A stretch of 64,000 nt of DNA from Metamycoplasma gateae (GTDB lineage: Bacteria; Bacillota_I; Bacilli_A; Mycoplasmatales; Metamycoplasmataceae), in NCBI RefSeq assembly GCF_036352135.1, contig NZ_CP143578.1, positions 558,001-622,000 of the forward strand, given 5' to 3'. A program made the translations under genes and the position numbers. Shown here piece by piece: positions 1 through 9,512 of the stretch (position 1 is its first letter; each line of letters starts with the position of its first letter). The notes beneath the pieces are model-generated. The model was given only the letters and a program-made list of their open reading frames with translations, ran no database searches and was not told where the DNA came from.

Positions 1-147
1 TGCAACAAAGTATCTTAGTTTATATTGTGCTTTTAAACGCACTCCTCATTTACTTCTTTCAACAAATTCTTTATCAGCATTCATATTATCTAAAACTTTA
101 AAAGTTGTTTGTGTAGCTTCGAAGTAGTTATTTTTATCAAATTTCAT
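1..147 (-). CDS. Unidentified protein, N-terminal 49 residues only (gene runs off the window)
   Basis: An open frame starts with ATG at 147 and reads MKFDKNNYFEATQTTF onward to the window edge, with one TGA-encoded Trp. AGGAG sits just upstream of the start, at about 155-159 on the minus strand. The visible part is charged and has no signal peptide or membrane segment. I do not recognise the family. It lies beyond the terminator that closes the capsid operon and has its own promoter and a structured leader (181-262), so it is probably a separately regulated unit. Whether it belongs to the chromosome or to the element cannot be told from 49 residues. Confidence 0.7.
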
Positions 148-180
148 GATTAATCTCCTGATTTTATATTATTTAGAAAC

Positions 181-262
181 AAAAAGTTAGCTTCGTTTAC
201 TGAAGCTAACCCCTATATGCTTAAAATATGGTTAACAAAGGGGTTCGACTTCTTTGTTTCTG
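181..262 (-). promoter_or_regulatory. Candidate riboswitch-like leader: H-type pseudoknot competing with an intrinsic terminator
   Basis: Read on the minus strand, the RNA would start near 262. It first forms a 7-bp hairpin, AACAAAG (258-252) with CTTTGTT (240-234). Part of that hairpin's loop, AACCC (245-241), is complementary to GGGTT downstream (212-208), which makes an H-type pseudoknot. AAG (251-249) can also pair with CTT (205-203). The same downstream strand is the 5' arm of a perfect 9-bp hairpin, GTTAGCTTC/GAAGCTAAC (210-186), followed by TTTTT, i.e. a terminator. The two folds exclude each other. I could not match it to a known riboswitch class. The fold is seen in the sequence; regulation is inferred. 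Confidence 0.5.
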
Positions 263-267
263 TAATT

Positions 268-273
268 ATTATA
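268..273 (-). promoter_or_regulatory. Promoter -10 box of the leader-controlled gene
   Basis: A perfect TATAAT on the minus strand (273 to 268). Transcription from it would start about 6-7 bases downstream, exactly where the pseudoknot leader begins. The -35 region is poor, as is usual in mycoplasmas. Confidence 0.55.
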
Positions 274-416
274 CCACTTTTAAAAAAGGATTATACAAAA
301 ATATTACACATTTTTATTTTTTGAAAAAATATGAAAAAAACAATATATAATAATTTTGTACGTGTTAGTACATTAATTCATTTTTGTGCTGTACAAAAAA
401 CTTATTAGAGTAAGTG

Positions 417-449
417 AAAAAACACCCGATTATGGGTGTTTCTTTTTTT
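417..449. terminator. Bidirectional terminator closing the capsid operon
   Basis: A perfect 7-bp hairpin AACACCC/GGGTGTT (421-440) has A-tract and T-tract flanks, so it can stop transcription on both strands. It lies just after the stop codon of the holin-like gene (451). Confidence 0.75.
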
Positions 450-450
450 G

Positions 451-846
451 CTATTTATCTCACGTTAATGGTTTTCTGGTTTCGACGATGCCGCTAGCTT
501 TTAATTTAGCCTCATTCTCATTCATCTCCGCCACAATCTCATTAATTTCTTTTCCGATTTGTTTTTTTGACGCTTTAAACTTGTCTTTCGGTAGCAAGCT
601 CTTAACAACGTTCATAACTCATTCAAATTTTTGACTGCCGGTTTTCATGGGCGCAAATTTTGAATAAATAACTTCAGCCTCTTTAATTCAATCAGGAAGC
701 TTTTCAGAAATGTCTTTTAAGGCATCTTCTTTATTTCCGCGTTTTTTGAACGCATAAATAATAAAGTATATTATTCCAAAAATAAACCCTAAAATTGAGA
801 CAAACGATGCAACTAACTTAATAATATTTTCTATGTTTTCAGTCAT
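451..846 (-). CDS. Holin-like small membrane protein of the capsid operon
   Basis: 131 residues from ATG 846 to TAG 451, including two TGA-encoded Trp. One long hydrophobic segment lies at about residues 9-32 (IKLVASFVSILGFIFGIIYF), followed by a charged, helical cytoplasmic-type tail rich in Lys and Glu. One N-terminal membrane helix plus a soluble tail, at the end of a phage late operon, fits a holin or another lysis/anchor protein. No lysin is seen next to it, and a wall-less host would not need one. The start lies 3 bases after the nucleotidyltransferase stop. Holin is an inference from position and topology, not from a diagnostic motif. Confidence 0.6.
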
Positions 847-849
847 TTT

Positions 850-1410
850 TTAATTCCCTTCTACTAATTTTAAAAGCTCTTGAAATTGGTGCCGTAATCA
901 AATATTTCTTTTTCTTGTGTTTTTTAAATTCAAAATATTTTCAACATCAATTTCCTTACCATTTAAAAGCATGTTAACCATACATAAGTGGTAATCGAGT
1001 TTTTTATATTCATTTTCTTCGGTATTTTTTAAATAATTTAAAAAATATTTTTTAATTAAGACAATAAGTTTTTCTTTTATTCATTCTTTATCATAATCAA
1101 AATCTTTGAGTATAAAAGAAGTATCGGGGTTTAATAAGGTATATAACTTCACTAATTCAAAAACCTTACTTTTTAATTCCGTTTTTAAGTCTGGTATAAA
1201 AAATAAATCTATTTTTCTACCTTCTTTTTTAACAGAAAACCATCACTCCTTATCAAAACTATTATTTAATATAACCAAATCATAATCAGAATAAGAAGAA
1301 TTAACTCCGTAACACCTTGAGCCACCCAAATAAATGCCTATAATTTTAATATTTTTTGTAAGTTCTAAAAAATCTTTTGAATTAACAAAATCATTAATTA
1401 TTTGGTTCAT
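850..1410 (-). CDS. Nucleotidyltransferase-fold protein (RlaP/COG3541-like signature)
   Basis: 186 residues. The N-terminal half carries LGGSRCYGVNSSYSDYDL at about residues 28-45. This has the GS...SDxD nucleotidyltransferase signature in the GSRxYG form typical of RlaP/COG3541-type enzymes. A third acidic strand, RKIDLFF at about residues 66-72, completes the metal-binding triad, so the site looks intact. The C-terminal half is helical and has no clear family. Such enzymes move a nucleotide onto RNA, protein or a small molecule; the substrate here is unknown. The ATG at 1410 overlaps the preceding gene by 17 bases. Its place among phage late genes suggests a moron or host-takeover gene rather than a structural part. 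Confidence 0.65.
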
Positions 1411-1624
1411 TTTCTTCTTCAACAAAAATATTAAAATCTTGGTCAACAGATATACTGTCGTCTCAAACAATGTCTCAATCCGCTTCCGTAGTATTTTTAA
1501 CCAATTTTCTAACCGGTCATTTTAATCTTAATGTTAGATTTTCAGCAATTCTATAATTACGTCATTTTGATAGCCTTTTATTAATTGTAAAATATCATTT
1601 TTTTAAAAAATCATTACTTCACAT
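1394..1624 (-). CDS. Small phage-operon protein, unknown function
   Basis: 76 residues, starting MWSNDFLKKWYFTINKRLSK. The N-terminal 50 residues are strongly basic and Trp-rich, and the last 25 are strongly acidic (ending VEEENEPNN), with TGA used for several Trp. The start ATG shares one base with the previous stop (TAATG at 1624), a translational-coupling arrangement that supports the gene. No family is recognised. Confidence 0.6.
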
Positions 1625-2022
1625 TATGAATAATAAGGATCACTTTCAGAACTGTTCTCTTCCTCTTCGGTTATTTTTTCAATTACATAATTCATTCCGT
1701 TGTTTATGTAAAACAAATAATCTTCAGGTGTTGCGGAATCTCTAACAAAAAAATCTTTTGAACTATTTGGATTAACAGTTATTGTTTGTTTAGCCATTAT
1801 TTCTGCATCAGGCAACTCGCGTGTATCCTTGGTAATATAGATATTAAGTCTTGTATTACCTTTATTTTTGAATGTAAAATTAATTTTCCCGCGTCTTTCT
1901 GGTTCGGCCGTAATCTCACATCTTATTCTTTCAAATACTAAAATATTATTCACAAAAACCTCATCTAAATAAGTGCCGTTTCTAGTTAAATGACTAATCA
2001 TCTTGTTATTAACTTTAATCAT
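1624..2022 (-). CDS. Phage-operon protein, unknown, probably beta-rich virion or accessory protein
   Basis: 132 residues, MIKVNNKMISHLTRNG onward. It is soluble, rich in alternating hydrophobic/polar stretches (GKINFTFKNKGNTRLNIYI) that suggest a beta sandwich, with an acidic tail (EEEENSSESD). Its start lies at the stop of the fibre gene, with the stop and start codons overlapping at 2022-2024, so the two are probably translated together. A small protein directly after a receptor-binding fibre is often a fibre assembly or cap protein; that role is a guess from position. Confidence 0.6.
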   Translation of the reverse strand: MIKVNNKMISHLTRNGTYLDEVFVNNILVFERIRCEITAEPERRGKINFTFKNKGNTRLNIYITKDTRELPDAEIMAKQTITVNPNSSKDFFVRDSATPEDYLFYINNGMNYVIEKITEEEENSSESDPYYS

Positions 2023-3353
2023 TATAATTTAATATTTAACGTATTATTATTCAAACTCATAAATGCTAGTTGTTCCCATTTTGAAAAATTTCCACTAAAT
2101 TTTCGCATAAAAATTTTTTCATTTTCTGTAATAAAAAACTGTAAAAATATACCTTGACTGCTTGTGCTTGTTGTAAGGTTGATTATTGTTCCTTTACAAG
2201 GCGAATTAATAGGCGAACCTTGTGCTGAAAAATTACCAGCATAAACTCCTATTTTACGGCAATCGTTAGGACTTTTTGCATCGCCGTTATTTATTGTTTG
2301 TGATGCTCCGGAACTTCTTAATCTTGCATCAATCTCGCTCTTGGTATAAACACTACTTTTATCTGCTTTTGTTTGAATAACGTTATTAATTTGTGACGAT
2401 ATTCTAGATTTTTCATTTTCTATTTCCCTCGCCTTTTGTTTAATTTTGTCTAATTCATTAGAAGATAATTGTTGTTTTGAAGTCAGGTCCGTTATTTGGT
2501 TATTAAAATATAATGACTGTTGTTCTAAAGTTGAAAAACGTTCTGTATTTTTATTATTTTCTGAATGAAAGGAGTTGTTTTGTTCACGTATAGCGTTATT
2601 TAAAAAAGTTATAGAACTTTCCTGACTTACATTTTTAGTTTTTATATCTTCAATTTTTTCATTAATTTCTTCAAAAGAAATAGATAAATTTTCATTAATT
2701 TTTTTTCTAATTATTTCGTCTGCATTTGTAGTGTTTAAAAAATCGGTATTTTTAAGCTTTTGTAGTTCAGTATTTAAATTTTCAAAATCTGGTAAATCTA
2801 TATCAACAAACCTATTAATAGCATTTATTTGATTTTCGCTCAATTTGTCTTGTTTTAAAGAAATATCGAGCTGATATTTTGGTATTTGTTCATTTAAATT
2901 ATTTCAATTTGAATTTTGTAAATATAAAACAGCTTGGGGATTTAAAAAACTCTCTAAATTGTTATAATTTCAATTTGAATTATCGCTAAAATTAATATTT
3001 CCAATAAATTGTTTTTTATAAAACAATTCAGGCAAAATATTATTATTTAGTCTAAATTTAATTTCCTCAAAAACACAGCGGCGAAGATTATCAGCATTTA
3101 CTTCGCCGACTATTTGCTTAAATAGATTGTAATTTTCTTGTTTTAATTTTTCTGGGGTTTGACCTAAAAAATTATTAGCTAAATTTAAAATATTCAAACA
3201 GATATAATCAAAGACATTTTCTTTATTTTCAAAACTAGGATTTAAATTTTTAATTCTATTCGAATAGTAAAATCCGTCAAGATTAATCCCTAAATAATCG
3301 CAATAATTATTTAAACTTAACCCGTATTTTTCAAGGTCAGTTTTTAAAAGCAT
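2022..3353 (-). CDS. Tail-fibre or receptor-binding protein with coiled coil and knob-like C-terminus
   Basis: 443 residues once the TGA at 2970-2972 is read as Trp. Residues 1-170 form a soluble N-terminal part presumably docking to the particle. Residues about 210-345 are a long heptad-rich stretch (INEKIEDIKTKN, LDKIKQKAREIENEK) ending in KADKSSVYTKSEIDARL, a phrase typical of trimeric phage fibres. Residues about 350-435 resemble the pyocin-knob/tail-fibre end domain (Gly-rich, IGVYAGNF, then KWEQLAF at the end). A strong GGAGG ribosome site precedes ATG 3353. The likely role is host attachment. In a wall-less host the receptor would be a membrane lipid or surface lipoprotein. Confidence 0.72.
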
Positions 3354-3362
3354 CGTACCTCC

Positions 3363-4667
3363 TTAAAGTTTTTTAGGTTTTTGTGTAATAATTGAACTAC
3401 TAAAAACAGTTTTGCCTTTTGTAGCTCACGTATTTTGTTTTAAATGTTTCTGTTGTCAATTTTCTCTTCTATAAGCAACCTTAATTAATTCCTGATGTCT
3501 TCTATCCTTGACCTTATAACCTCTTAACAAATAATTACCAAATTTTCGACCCCTTCAATACGCCTCTCTTTTTTGATAAGTAGAAAAATCGAGGCTAGTA
3601 GAATAATTAATTGTTTTTTTAATATTTTCAATTTTTTCAATACCTTCAAAAGTAGCCAAATCTAAGTAAGCTCTGTTCCTTTTTTCTTCATTTTCTTTTA
3701 TAGTTTGTGTAAAATCGTGACCTCAACTTATATTGTCTAAATAAAATCTACCAGCTGATGGTGAAGATAAAAATTGTTCTATTTCATTTTCATAAAATAA
3801 CCTAGACCCTTCACGTTTTATCATTAACTTATTATTTGTTGTTTCCTTCCTAAACAAAATAAAATAAGTTAATATATCTAGTTTCTGTGTATTGTCGTTA
3901 TCAGGAATTATTTTCAGTCCATAAATTCACGCTGAATTTAAAAAAATAATATTTTTATCAAAATTTGGATTTTTGATTTCATTAATTTTTTTATGTTTTA
4001 ACGCTCCTATTTCGGCAAAATTTAATTTTTTATCACCAAAAAAGTTTTTTAATTTTTCAGATTTAAATGTATTTTTTAACTTATTTAACCCTAAATTAAT
4101 TACAGGCATCAAAGAGCGTATATCACCCGTTCTTACTAAATTAACAATACTATTTGCACCGTTTAGAACTCTTTGCATAATTCCTGCGACTTTATTTATT
4201 TTAAAAACTGTATTTGAAAATTTAGAACCTGTTGAAATAGCTTTTTTAAAAAAATTTATACTTGCGTTTAGTGGGTTTGTTGTAAATTGTTTAATTGTAC
4301 TAATTGAAGAAGTGATTTTATTTGTTTTTCCTAAAAATAATTTTAATGGTTTTGTTACAACAAAAGAACCTAACAAGGTGGATCCTATTGATTTAATTAA
4401 GTTTAAACCTAATCTTTTTGCATCAATTTTTTTGCCTTCGAAACCATCAAAAATAAAATGGGTTACTAAATTTAACATCGTACTAATTGCAAACCCTGCA
4501 ACCGGTACTAATGTTTTAAAGAAAAAAGACGCTATATCGATACCGAATTTAATTACAAAAGAAATAATAGTTTTTAAAAAACTATATAAAAAGTTTTTTC
4601 GTTGTTTTTTTAAAAGTGGGGGTAAATTTTTGATAGGATTAGATGAATTAGACCCGAAATTTATCAT
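3363..4667 (-). CDS. Hydrophobic phage protein, possible tail/DNA-injection protein
   Basis: 434 residues, with the TGA at 3927-3929 read as Trp. Residues about 25-80 hold two strongly hydrophobic stretches (FLKTIISFVIKFGIDIASFF, TLVPVAGFAISTML). Another small-residue region, about 95-180, is rich in Ser/Thr/Asn. The C-terminal 190 residues are soluble and basic. No family is recognised. In short-tailed phages a membrane-active protein encoded between capsid and fibre often delivers DNA through the host membrane, and this order fits that, but no motif proves it. The long plus-strand frame opposite it (3973-4758) is a shadow. Confidence 0.55.
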
Positions 4668-4683
4668 CTTATTTTTTTATGTT

Positions 4684-5580
4684 TTAATGTGTAATTTTTG
4701 TAACAGCTTTTGGATAAATAACCCCAAAAAGACTTTTAGCTTCGTAATAAATAGCTAAATCTTCAGTTCCATTTAACTTAAAAATGTTAGCAGCTACTAT
4801 TTGAATAGCGCCTGCTGAAACTCAATTAGGAGCTATAATTGCATCCACATTTTGTGGTAATAAAGGACTTACTTGAATTTTATAACCACCAAGTACATCC
4901 ATAACATACTGACCGCCTTCAAAGTATTTAATAACTCCATTTCCGTTATTTCCTAATTCAGCCAGCTTGTCTGCGATTTCAGGGGAAACAGTTATAATGA
5001 TGTCGTCTTTTGAAATTAAATCAACACCCTCAGCTTCATCTCTCATTTTAGTTAATTTGGTTGCTTCATTAATTAATTTTGTTTTAATTGATGAAGCACT
5101 TTCTGAAGCGGTAATTGTCGTATTTGATGTTGTCTTAGCTAGCTCCTTATAACCGTCTTCTTCAAACATTTTTAAATACTTATCTGTTGCTCGGTCTAGC
5201 TTATCTGAAGCTAATGTTAATAATTGATCATTTAAAGCTGAGCCGTATAAGCCTTGTGCAACTTTTAGCGGCACTTTTCATTCAAAAGTGACATTTTCGC
5301 CAACGTTAAATTTTTCGATGTCTCCTGTTCCTAAAGTACTTTTTTCTGTTAATTTAACACCTTGGGATTTAATAAACGTTGCACTAAACTTGTTTGCATC
5401 TATTAATGAAGTACCTGTTGCATAATTTAAAAGCGTAGATTTTTGGACATAATGAGATAATATTTGTCCTTTTTCAATCGCCGAAAGCGCTAAGGCCTCT
5501 GTTGTTCCTCCTTGATTAATTTTTGATAATCAAGTTTGTTTAATAATTGTTTTAGTTGGCATGTTGTTATCTAAAGCCAT
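4684..5580 (-). CDS. Major capsid protein (HK97-fold type)
   Basis: 298 residues from ATG 5580, which follows a very strong AAGGAGG site, as expected for the most abundant virion protein. The N-terminal part (TKTIIKQTWLSKINQGG) is followed by an E-loop-like region, then a long helix with KLINEATKLTKMRDEAEG, and DIIITVSPEIADKLAEL. The C-terminus reads AIIAPNWVSAGAIQIVAANI then YYEAKSLFGVIYPKAV, the P-domain pattern of HK97-type capsids. It directly follows a coiled-coil scaffold candidate, the usual gene order. No cleaved delta domain or protease is obvious. The assignment is by pattern and order, not by alignment. Confidence 0.75.
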
Positions 5581-5593
5581 TGATTAATCCTCC

Positions 5594-6127
5594 TTAATTC
5601 TTAACTACAACGCCGTCACTACTAATTCAAGTATTTTTATTAACAGCATTGTCGTTTTGATTTTTATTATTTAATTCTGCTTTTTCAATTGCAAAACCTT
5701 CTGCGGTTGCGAATTCTAATAAAGATTTATTTAAATTAGAAAAATCTATTTTTTCATAATCCAAATCAACTTTATTAAAATCTCGTTTAATACCGCTGTT
5801 TTTTCACGCATTTTGAATAACATTTTGCAATTTATCTTGTTGTAAAGCGTACTTATTATTTATCTCATCTAAGTTATTTTTTAAATTGTTAAACTCAGAT
5901 AATTTGTTTTGCAAATCATTTTGCAATTCATTAATTTTTTTTGTTTTATTACCTATTTTTGAATTTAAATAATCTTCTAATTCATTTTTGTTTTCAAAAA
6001 CAGCATAAACGCCCAAAGCTTCTAAAATTTCAGTTCTTTTAGCTTCAGGACTTAAATTTAATGCAGCAAAAACGTCGTTTTCTGATAACTTAAGTTTTTC
6101 TGCAATTGTTGAAATAATTTTAGTCAT
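5594..6127 (-). CDS. Scaffold-like coiled-coil protein
   Basis: 177 residues. Residues 1-65 are a compact helical part (IAEKLKLSENDVFAALNL). Residues about 65-108 are a heptad-rich coiled coil (KINELQNDLQNKLSEFNNL), and an acidic C-terminus ends in DGVVVKN. Length, acidity, the coiled coil and the position immediately upstream of the capsid gene are those of capsid scaffolding proteins, which guide procapsid assembly and then leave or are degraded. One TGA Trp at 5804-5806 splits it under the standard code. No protease domain is present. Confidence 0.62.
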
Positions 6128-6187
6128 TGGTTAGATCCTTTTTTAAAATATGTTCCGTCTTTTGGGCAGCAGTTCCCTTATTATTTT

Positions 6188-8284
6188 TTATAACTTAATT
6201 ATCGTTGTTGTATTTTGTGGCGAGAAATGAGAAAGCAATTTAAAAGATTTAAAATCGCCGTTATTTATTGAAATTTTTATTTCATTTATGAAAAGACTTT
6301 TAATTTCAAGATAATTTATTTTTTTAATATTAAAATAATTGTTTTTATTAAAAAATAAATTAATCTCTATATCTTTAGGAACCATATTATTTTTAAAAAC
6401 TTTATAAAAATAGTCAACAGGGTTATTTCACACCCAATCATTTTTGTAAGACTTATCAATTACTTTTTCTATTTTTCTAACTTGAAAACTAATATAAAAC
6501 TCAAAAAATACTCTTTCTCTTTGTCCGGCCCCGCCAGAACCTCCGCTATAGCTTGATGAGCCTTTTTTATAAAAGTGGATACCTTCAATAAAATCACTGT
6601 TTTCTCCGTTTTTTGAAAAAACTCTAGAACTGTTTTTGACTATCTTATAACCCCTTGGAATTAACTCAGATTTTCTTTCTAAAACTCATGCTTCTATAAA
6701 ATCAGTTAATTGACTGTATGCTGTAAGCTTTTCGACATAACGAGCATCATTTACTTGTTTTAATTTTGAAAAATTAAATACAATAGTTTCAAAATTATCA
6801 AAAACATTTTTATTTAAAAAATCAAAAACCCTAATTTCTTTACCAAATTGAACAACTTTAAAAGGCTGGGTTGCTTTGCTTTCTAATTCGATGCTCAAAT
6901 TTGGTTTTTCAAATTTATCAAAAATATTTAAGAAATCTTCCTTATTTAAAACACTTCAATTTAAAAAATTTAAGTTAGTTGATTTTTTAGTATTAAAATC
7001 AACAGGAGAATTTGAGTAAGTTTGATCATCTAGTTTATCCGGCAATGATGGAAGCGTTAAAACATATTGCTCAAATTGTTTTAAATTATTATCAAAAATA
7101 GTTGGTGGTACTGGTTCTATTTTTTGATTATCAAAATAAAATCAGTTTGAGTTTAAATGTAGTTCTACATTCCTTTTAAAAACCTCATAATCATTATTCT
7201 CATGATAATTTACAACATCTATAAAGAAAGGTAATCCAATTTTGTGCTCGGTATTCATACCATTTTTTCAAGCATACCGGGATTTAAGGCTTTCAGATAA
7301 CATAATAATCACATTAGCTAATCTTTTTGTTTCTAACTCAAAACCAGAAACGTTAAGTGTATTGAAAAGATCATTAAAAATTTTGTCGATGTAAATTGAC
7401 TGATCAGTGCCATTAAAAACATTTTCTTTAAAATTCTTTTTTTCATCCTCAGAAAAACCTGCAAAGCCGGTTGAAAGAACCTTATTGACTCACAAACACT
7501 TTAATATATTTTCTTCTAACAAAACAGCAAAAGTACTTAAGAAAAAATTTTTCAGATTTATTTTTTTTGTTTTATTATCAATTTTTGGTAATAAATTTTT
7601 TAAATCCAAAAGATTTATTTTTTCTCAAAAATTAGAATATAAAACCAGATTTTTGTTGTTTGAAAAAATAGGGTTAATTATATTTGGAACAAAGATATAG
7701 TTAGGATTTGAAAAAGAAAAGCTATCAGGTTTAATTTTTGAAGGCAAAATATTGTTATTATCATCTTCAAGCTCACCAAAAAAATTTATTTCGTTTATAA
7801 AACCGTAATTTTTAAACCTAATTCTAATATTTTCAATTTCTGCTTCTTCATCATTTTCTATAAATTCAAAAGTTAAAAAATTATTATTTATTTCTTTTAA
7901 TAAACTAACACTTTTTAAGGAAATCGTGAAAACATGTTCACTATCGTCCTCAGGACTTATAGCATCTTCTAAATTAAACGAATAATAAAAATCTTCTAAA
8001 TTTTCAGGTTGTTCTTTAAGACTAAAAAAATAAAATTTTTCATCAATTTTTTGATCTGTATAAAAATCAAAACTATTAGCATAATCATAAATTACGTTAT
8101 TATCTAAATCGTTTTTTTGATTTAGGGTATTAGTAAATCCTACATACTTACCATTTATTTTTCCAACTTTTTTTAATTTAAGAGAAATTGATAAATTATT
8201 TTTTAATGCTAATTCCTTAGGGTTTTCTAGATTACATATTTTAAAAAAATAAAGTTCATTTAAATTATCGAAATTTGAAATCAT
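6188..8284 (-). CDS. Large unrecognised virion-operon protein between portal and scaffold
   Basis: 698 residues in one frame when TGA is Trp (stops under the standard code at 7625, 6686 and elsewhere). The start chosen is ATG 8284, one base after the portal stop with AGGA at good spacing; an in-frame ATG at 8302 would overlap the portal gene. The protein is soluble, rich in Asn, Phe and Asp, with alternating strands in the first 230 residues and a Gly/Ser patch (SSSYSGGSGGAGQRE) near residue 580. It sits where many phages encode a head-completion, collar or MuF protein, but I see none of those signatures. A collar or tail protein of a short-tailed particle is possible. Confidence 0.6.
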
Positions 8285-8285
8285 T

Positions 8286-9512
8286 TTAATTTTCCTCATC
8301 AAAATTTTTGTTTTCTTTAATTATTGGAGAATTAGGATTTAAATTAACACCATCTGCATTGATTTGATATAAGGCGTCCGAACTTTTTAAATATTCAGTA
8401 GATGTTGGAACTATTATTTTTAATTTATCATTATCTAAATTAATTTTTAAAATTTTAAAAATCATTATTATCAGTTCCTTATAATAAATCTCTCTTAAAT
8501 TAGCCTTACTTTCTAAATAATCAGCATAATTTGAGTTTAAACTTTCAACCTCATTATTATGCATGTTTTTTGTTCCAAAATCGGCCGAATTCATTCTGAA
8601 AAACATAGCATCTTTAATTAAATAAATTAACTTATCAATTTTTTGTAATATATTTTGTGCTAAACTGTTCCCCTGAAAAAAACTTAACGGGGATGCTCCA
8701 GAACTCATAAATGCCTGGTCATAGGCAGAGCTTTTTATTACCCTTTTATCTAAATTATAAATTGCAGCTTCAGCATTTGATGCTGTACCATTAGAAAAAT
8801 TAGATTGAACGTATATAAATGGAGAAGAATAGTAATTATCACGTAATAGCATCTCCTCACAATTGTCTAACATTTGAAATAGTGAAGGATCTACCTGTTC
8901 TATTTCAGAAGTTTCCTTATAATTATTTTTAAAAATTATTCAAGGAATAAAATCATATAAATTAATTTCGTCGGGATAATAATAATTCACATCTTTAAGT
9001 TTGTGCTGTTGTCCAAACTGATTTTCTGCATAAGTCGAAATTACATTAACTTGATTATTTTCCAAAATGTTATATTCTTGAATAATTTTTAAATTTAATC
9101 CATTTCTTTTAATCTCGTCTATTTGAACTTTTAAATATACTAATTTATTCAAATATTTTTGATATTCAATAACCTTGCCCAAACGCAAGATTACCTTATC
9201 ATCCTTTTTTACAACGCCAACTGCATACAAACCGTTCTTATATAAGCATTCTTCTAAAAACTGTATTTTTTCTAAAAATTCATTATCAGCAAAAATATTA
9301 TCAAGTATTTTTTTGTTTTCAAAATCTAGTAATATTTTAGGTAATTTAAAAGCAAGAGCATTAACCTGTATTTTTGCGCCTAGTTCTAAAAATTGTTTTT
9401 TTGAGTTTGGGCGTTTAAAAATGTTTGAATTATAAAGCTGGGACATTTCTGAGCTTTGTGCCTTTGCAATTTGAACAAAACTTGTAATATCTTTTTTATT
9501 AATATCTTCCAT
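8286..9512 (-). CDS. Portal protein (head-tail connector), probable
   Basis: 408 residues; ATG 9512 lies inside the end of the terminase gene (14-base overlap). It is a soluble alpha/beta protein: residues 1-110 are helical (KKQFLELGAKIQVNALAFKL), residues 110-190 have strands typical of a portal wing/stem, and a long helix follows at about residues 270-310. The C-terminal part ends TSTEYLKSSDALYQINADG. Encoded right after the large terminase and before scaffold and capsid, it occupies the portal position of tailed-phage packaging modules. It would form the dodecameric ring through which terminase pumps DNA. Sequence motifs for portals are weak, so position carries much of the call. Confidence 0.65.

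Noticed and set aside
231-260. TTCGA within a stem on the plus strand, like a tRNA T-arm and thus a possible att site
   Set aside because: No acceptor, D or anticodon arms accompany it; the same bases are explained by the 5' hairpin of the minus-strand leader.
300-420. Direct repeats with 11700-11850 as att sites of the capsid element
   Set aside because: Only shared T-rich runs were found, no repeat long enough to be meaningful in such A+T-rich DNA.
3973-4758. 261-codon plus-strand frame opposite the hydrophobic phage gene
   Set aside because: It lies fully antisense to a well-supported frame, has no ribosome site, and is low-complexity hydrophobic as expected for a shadow.
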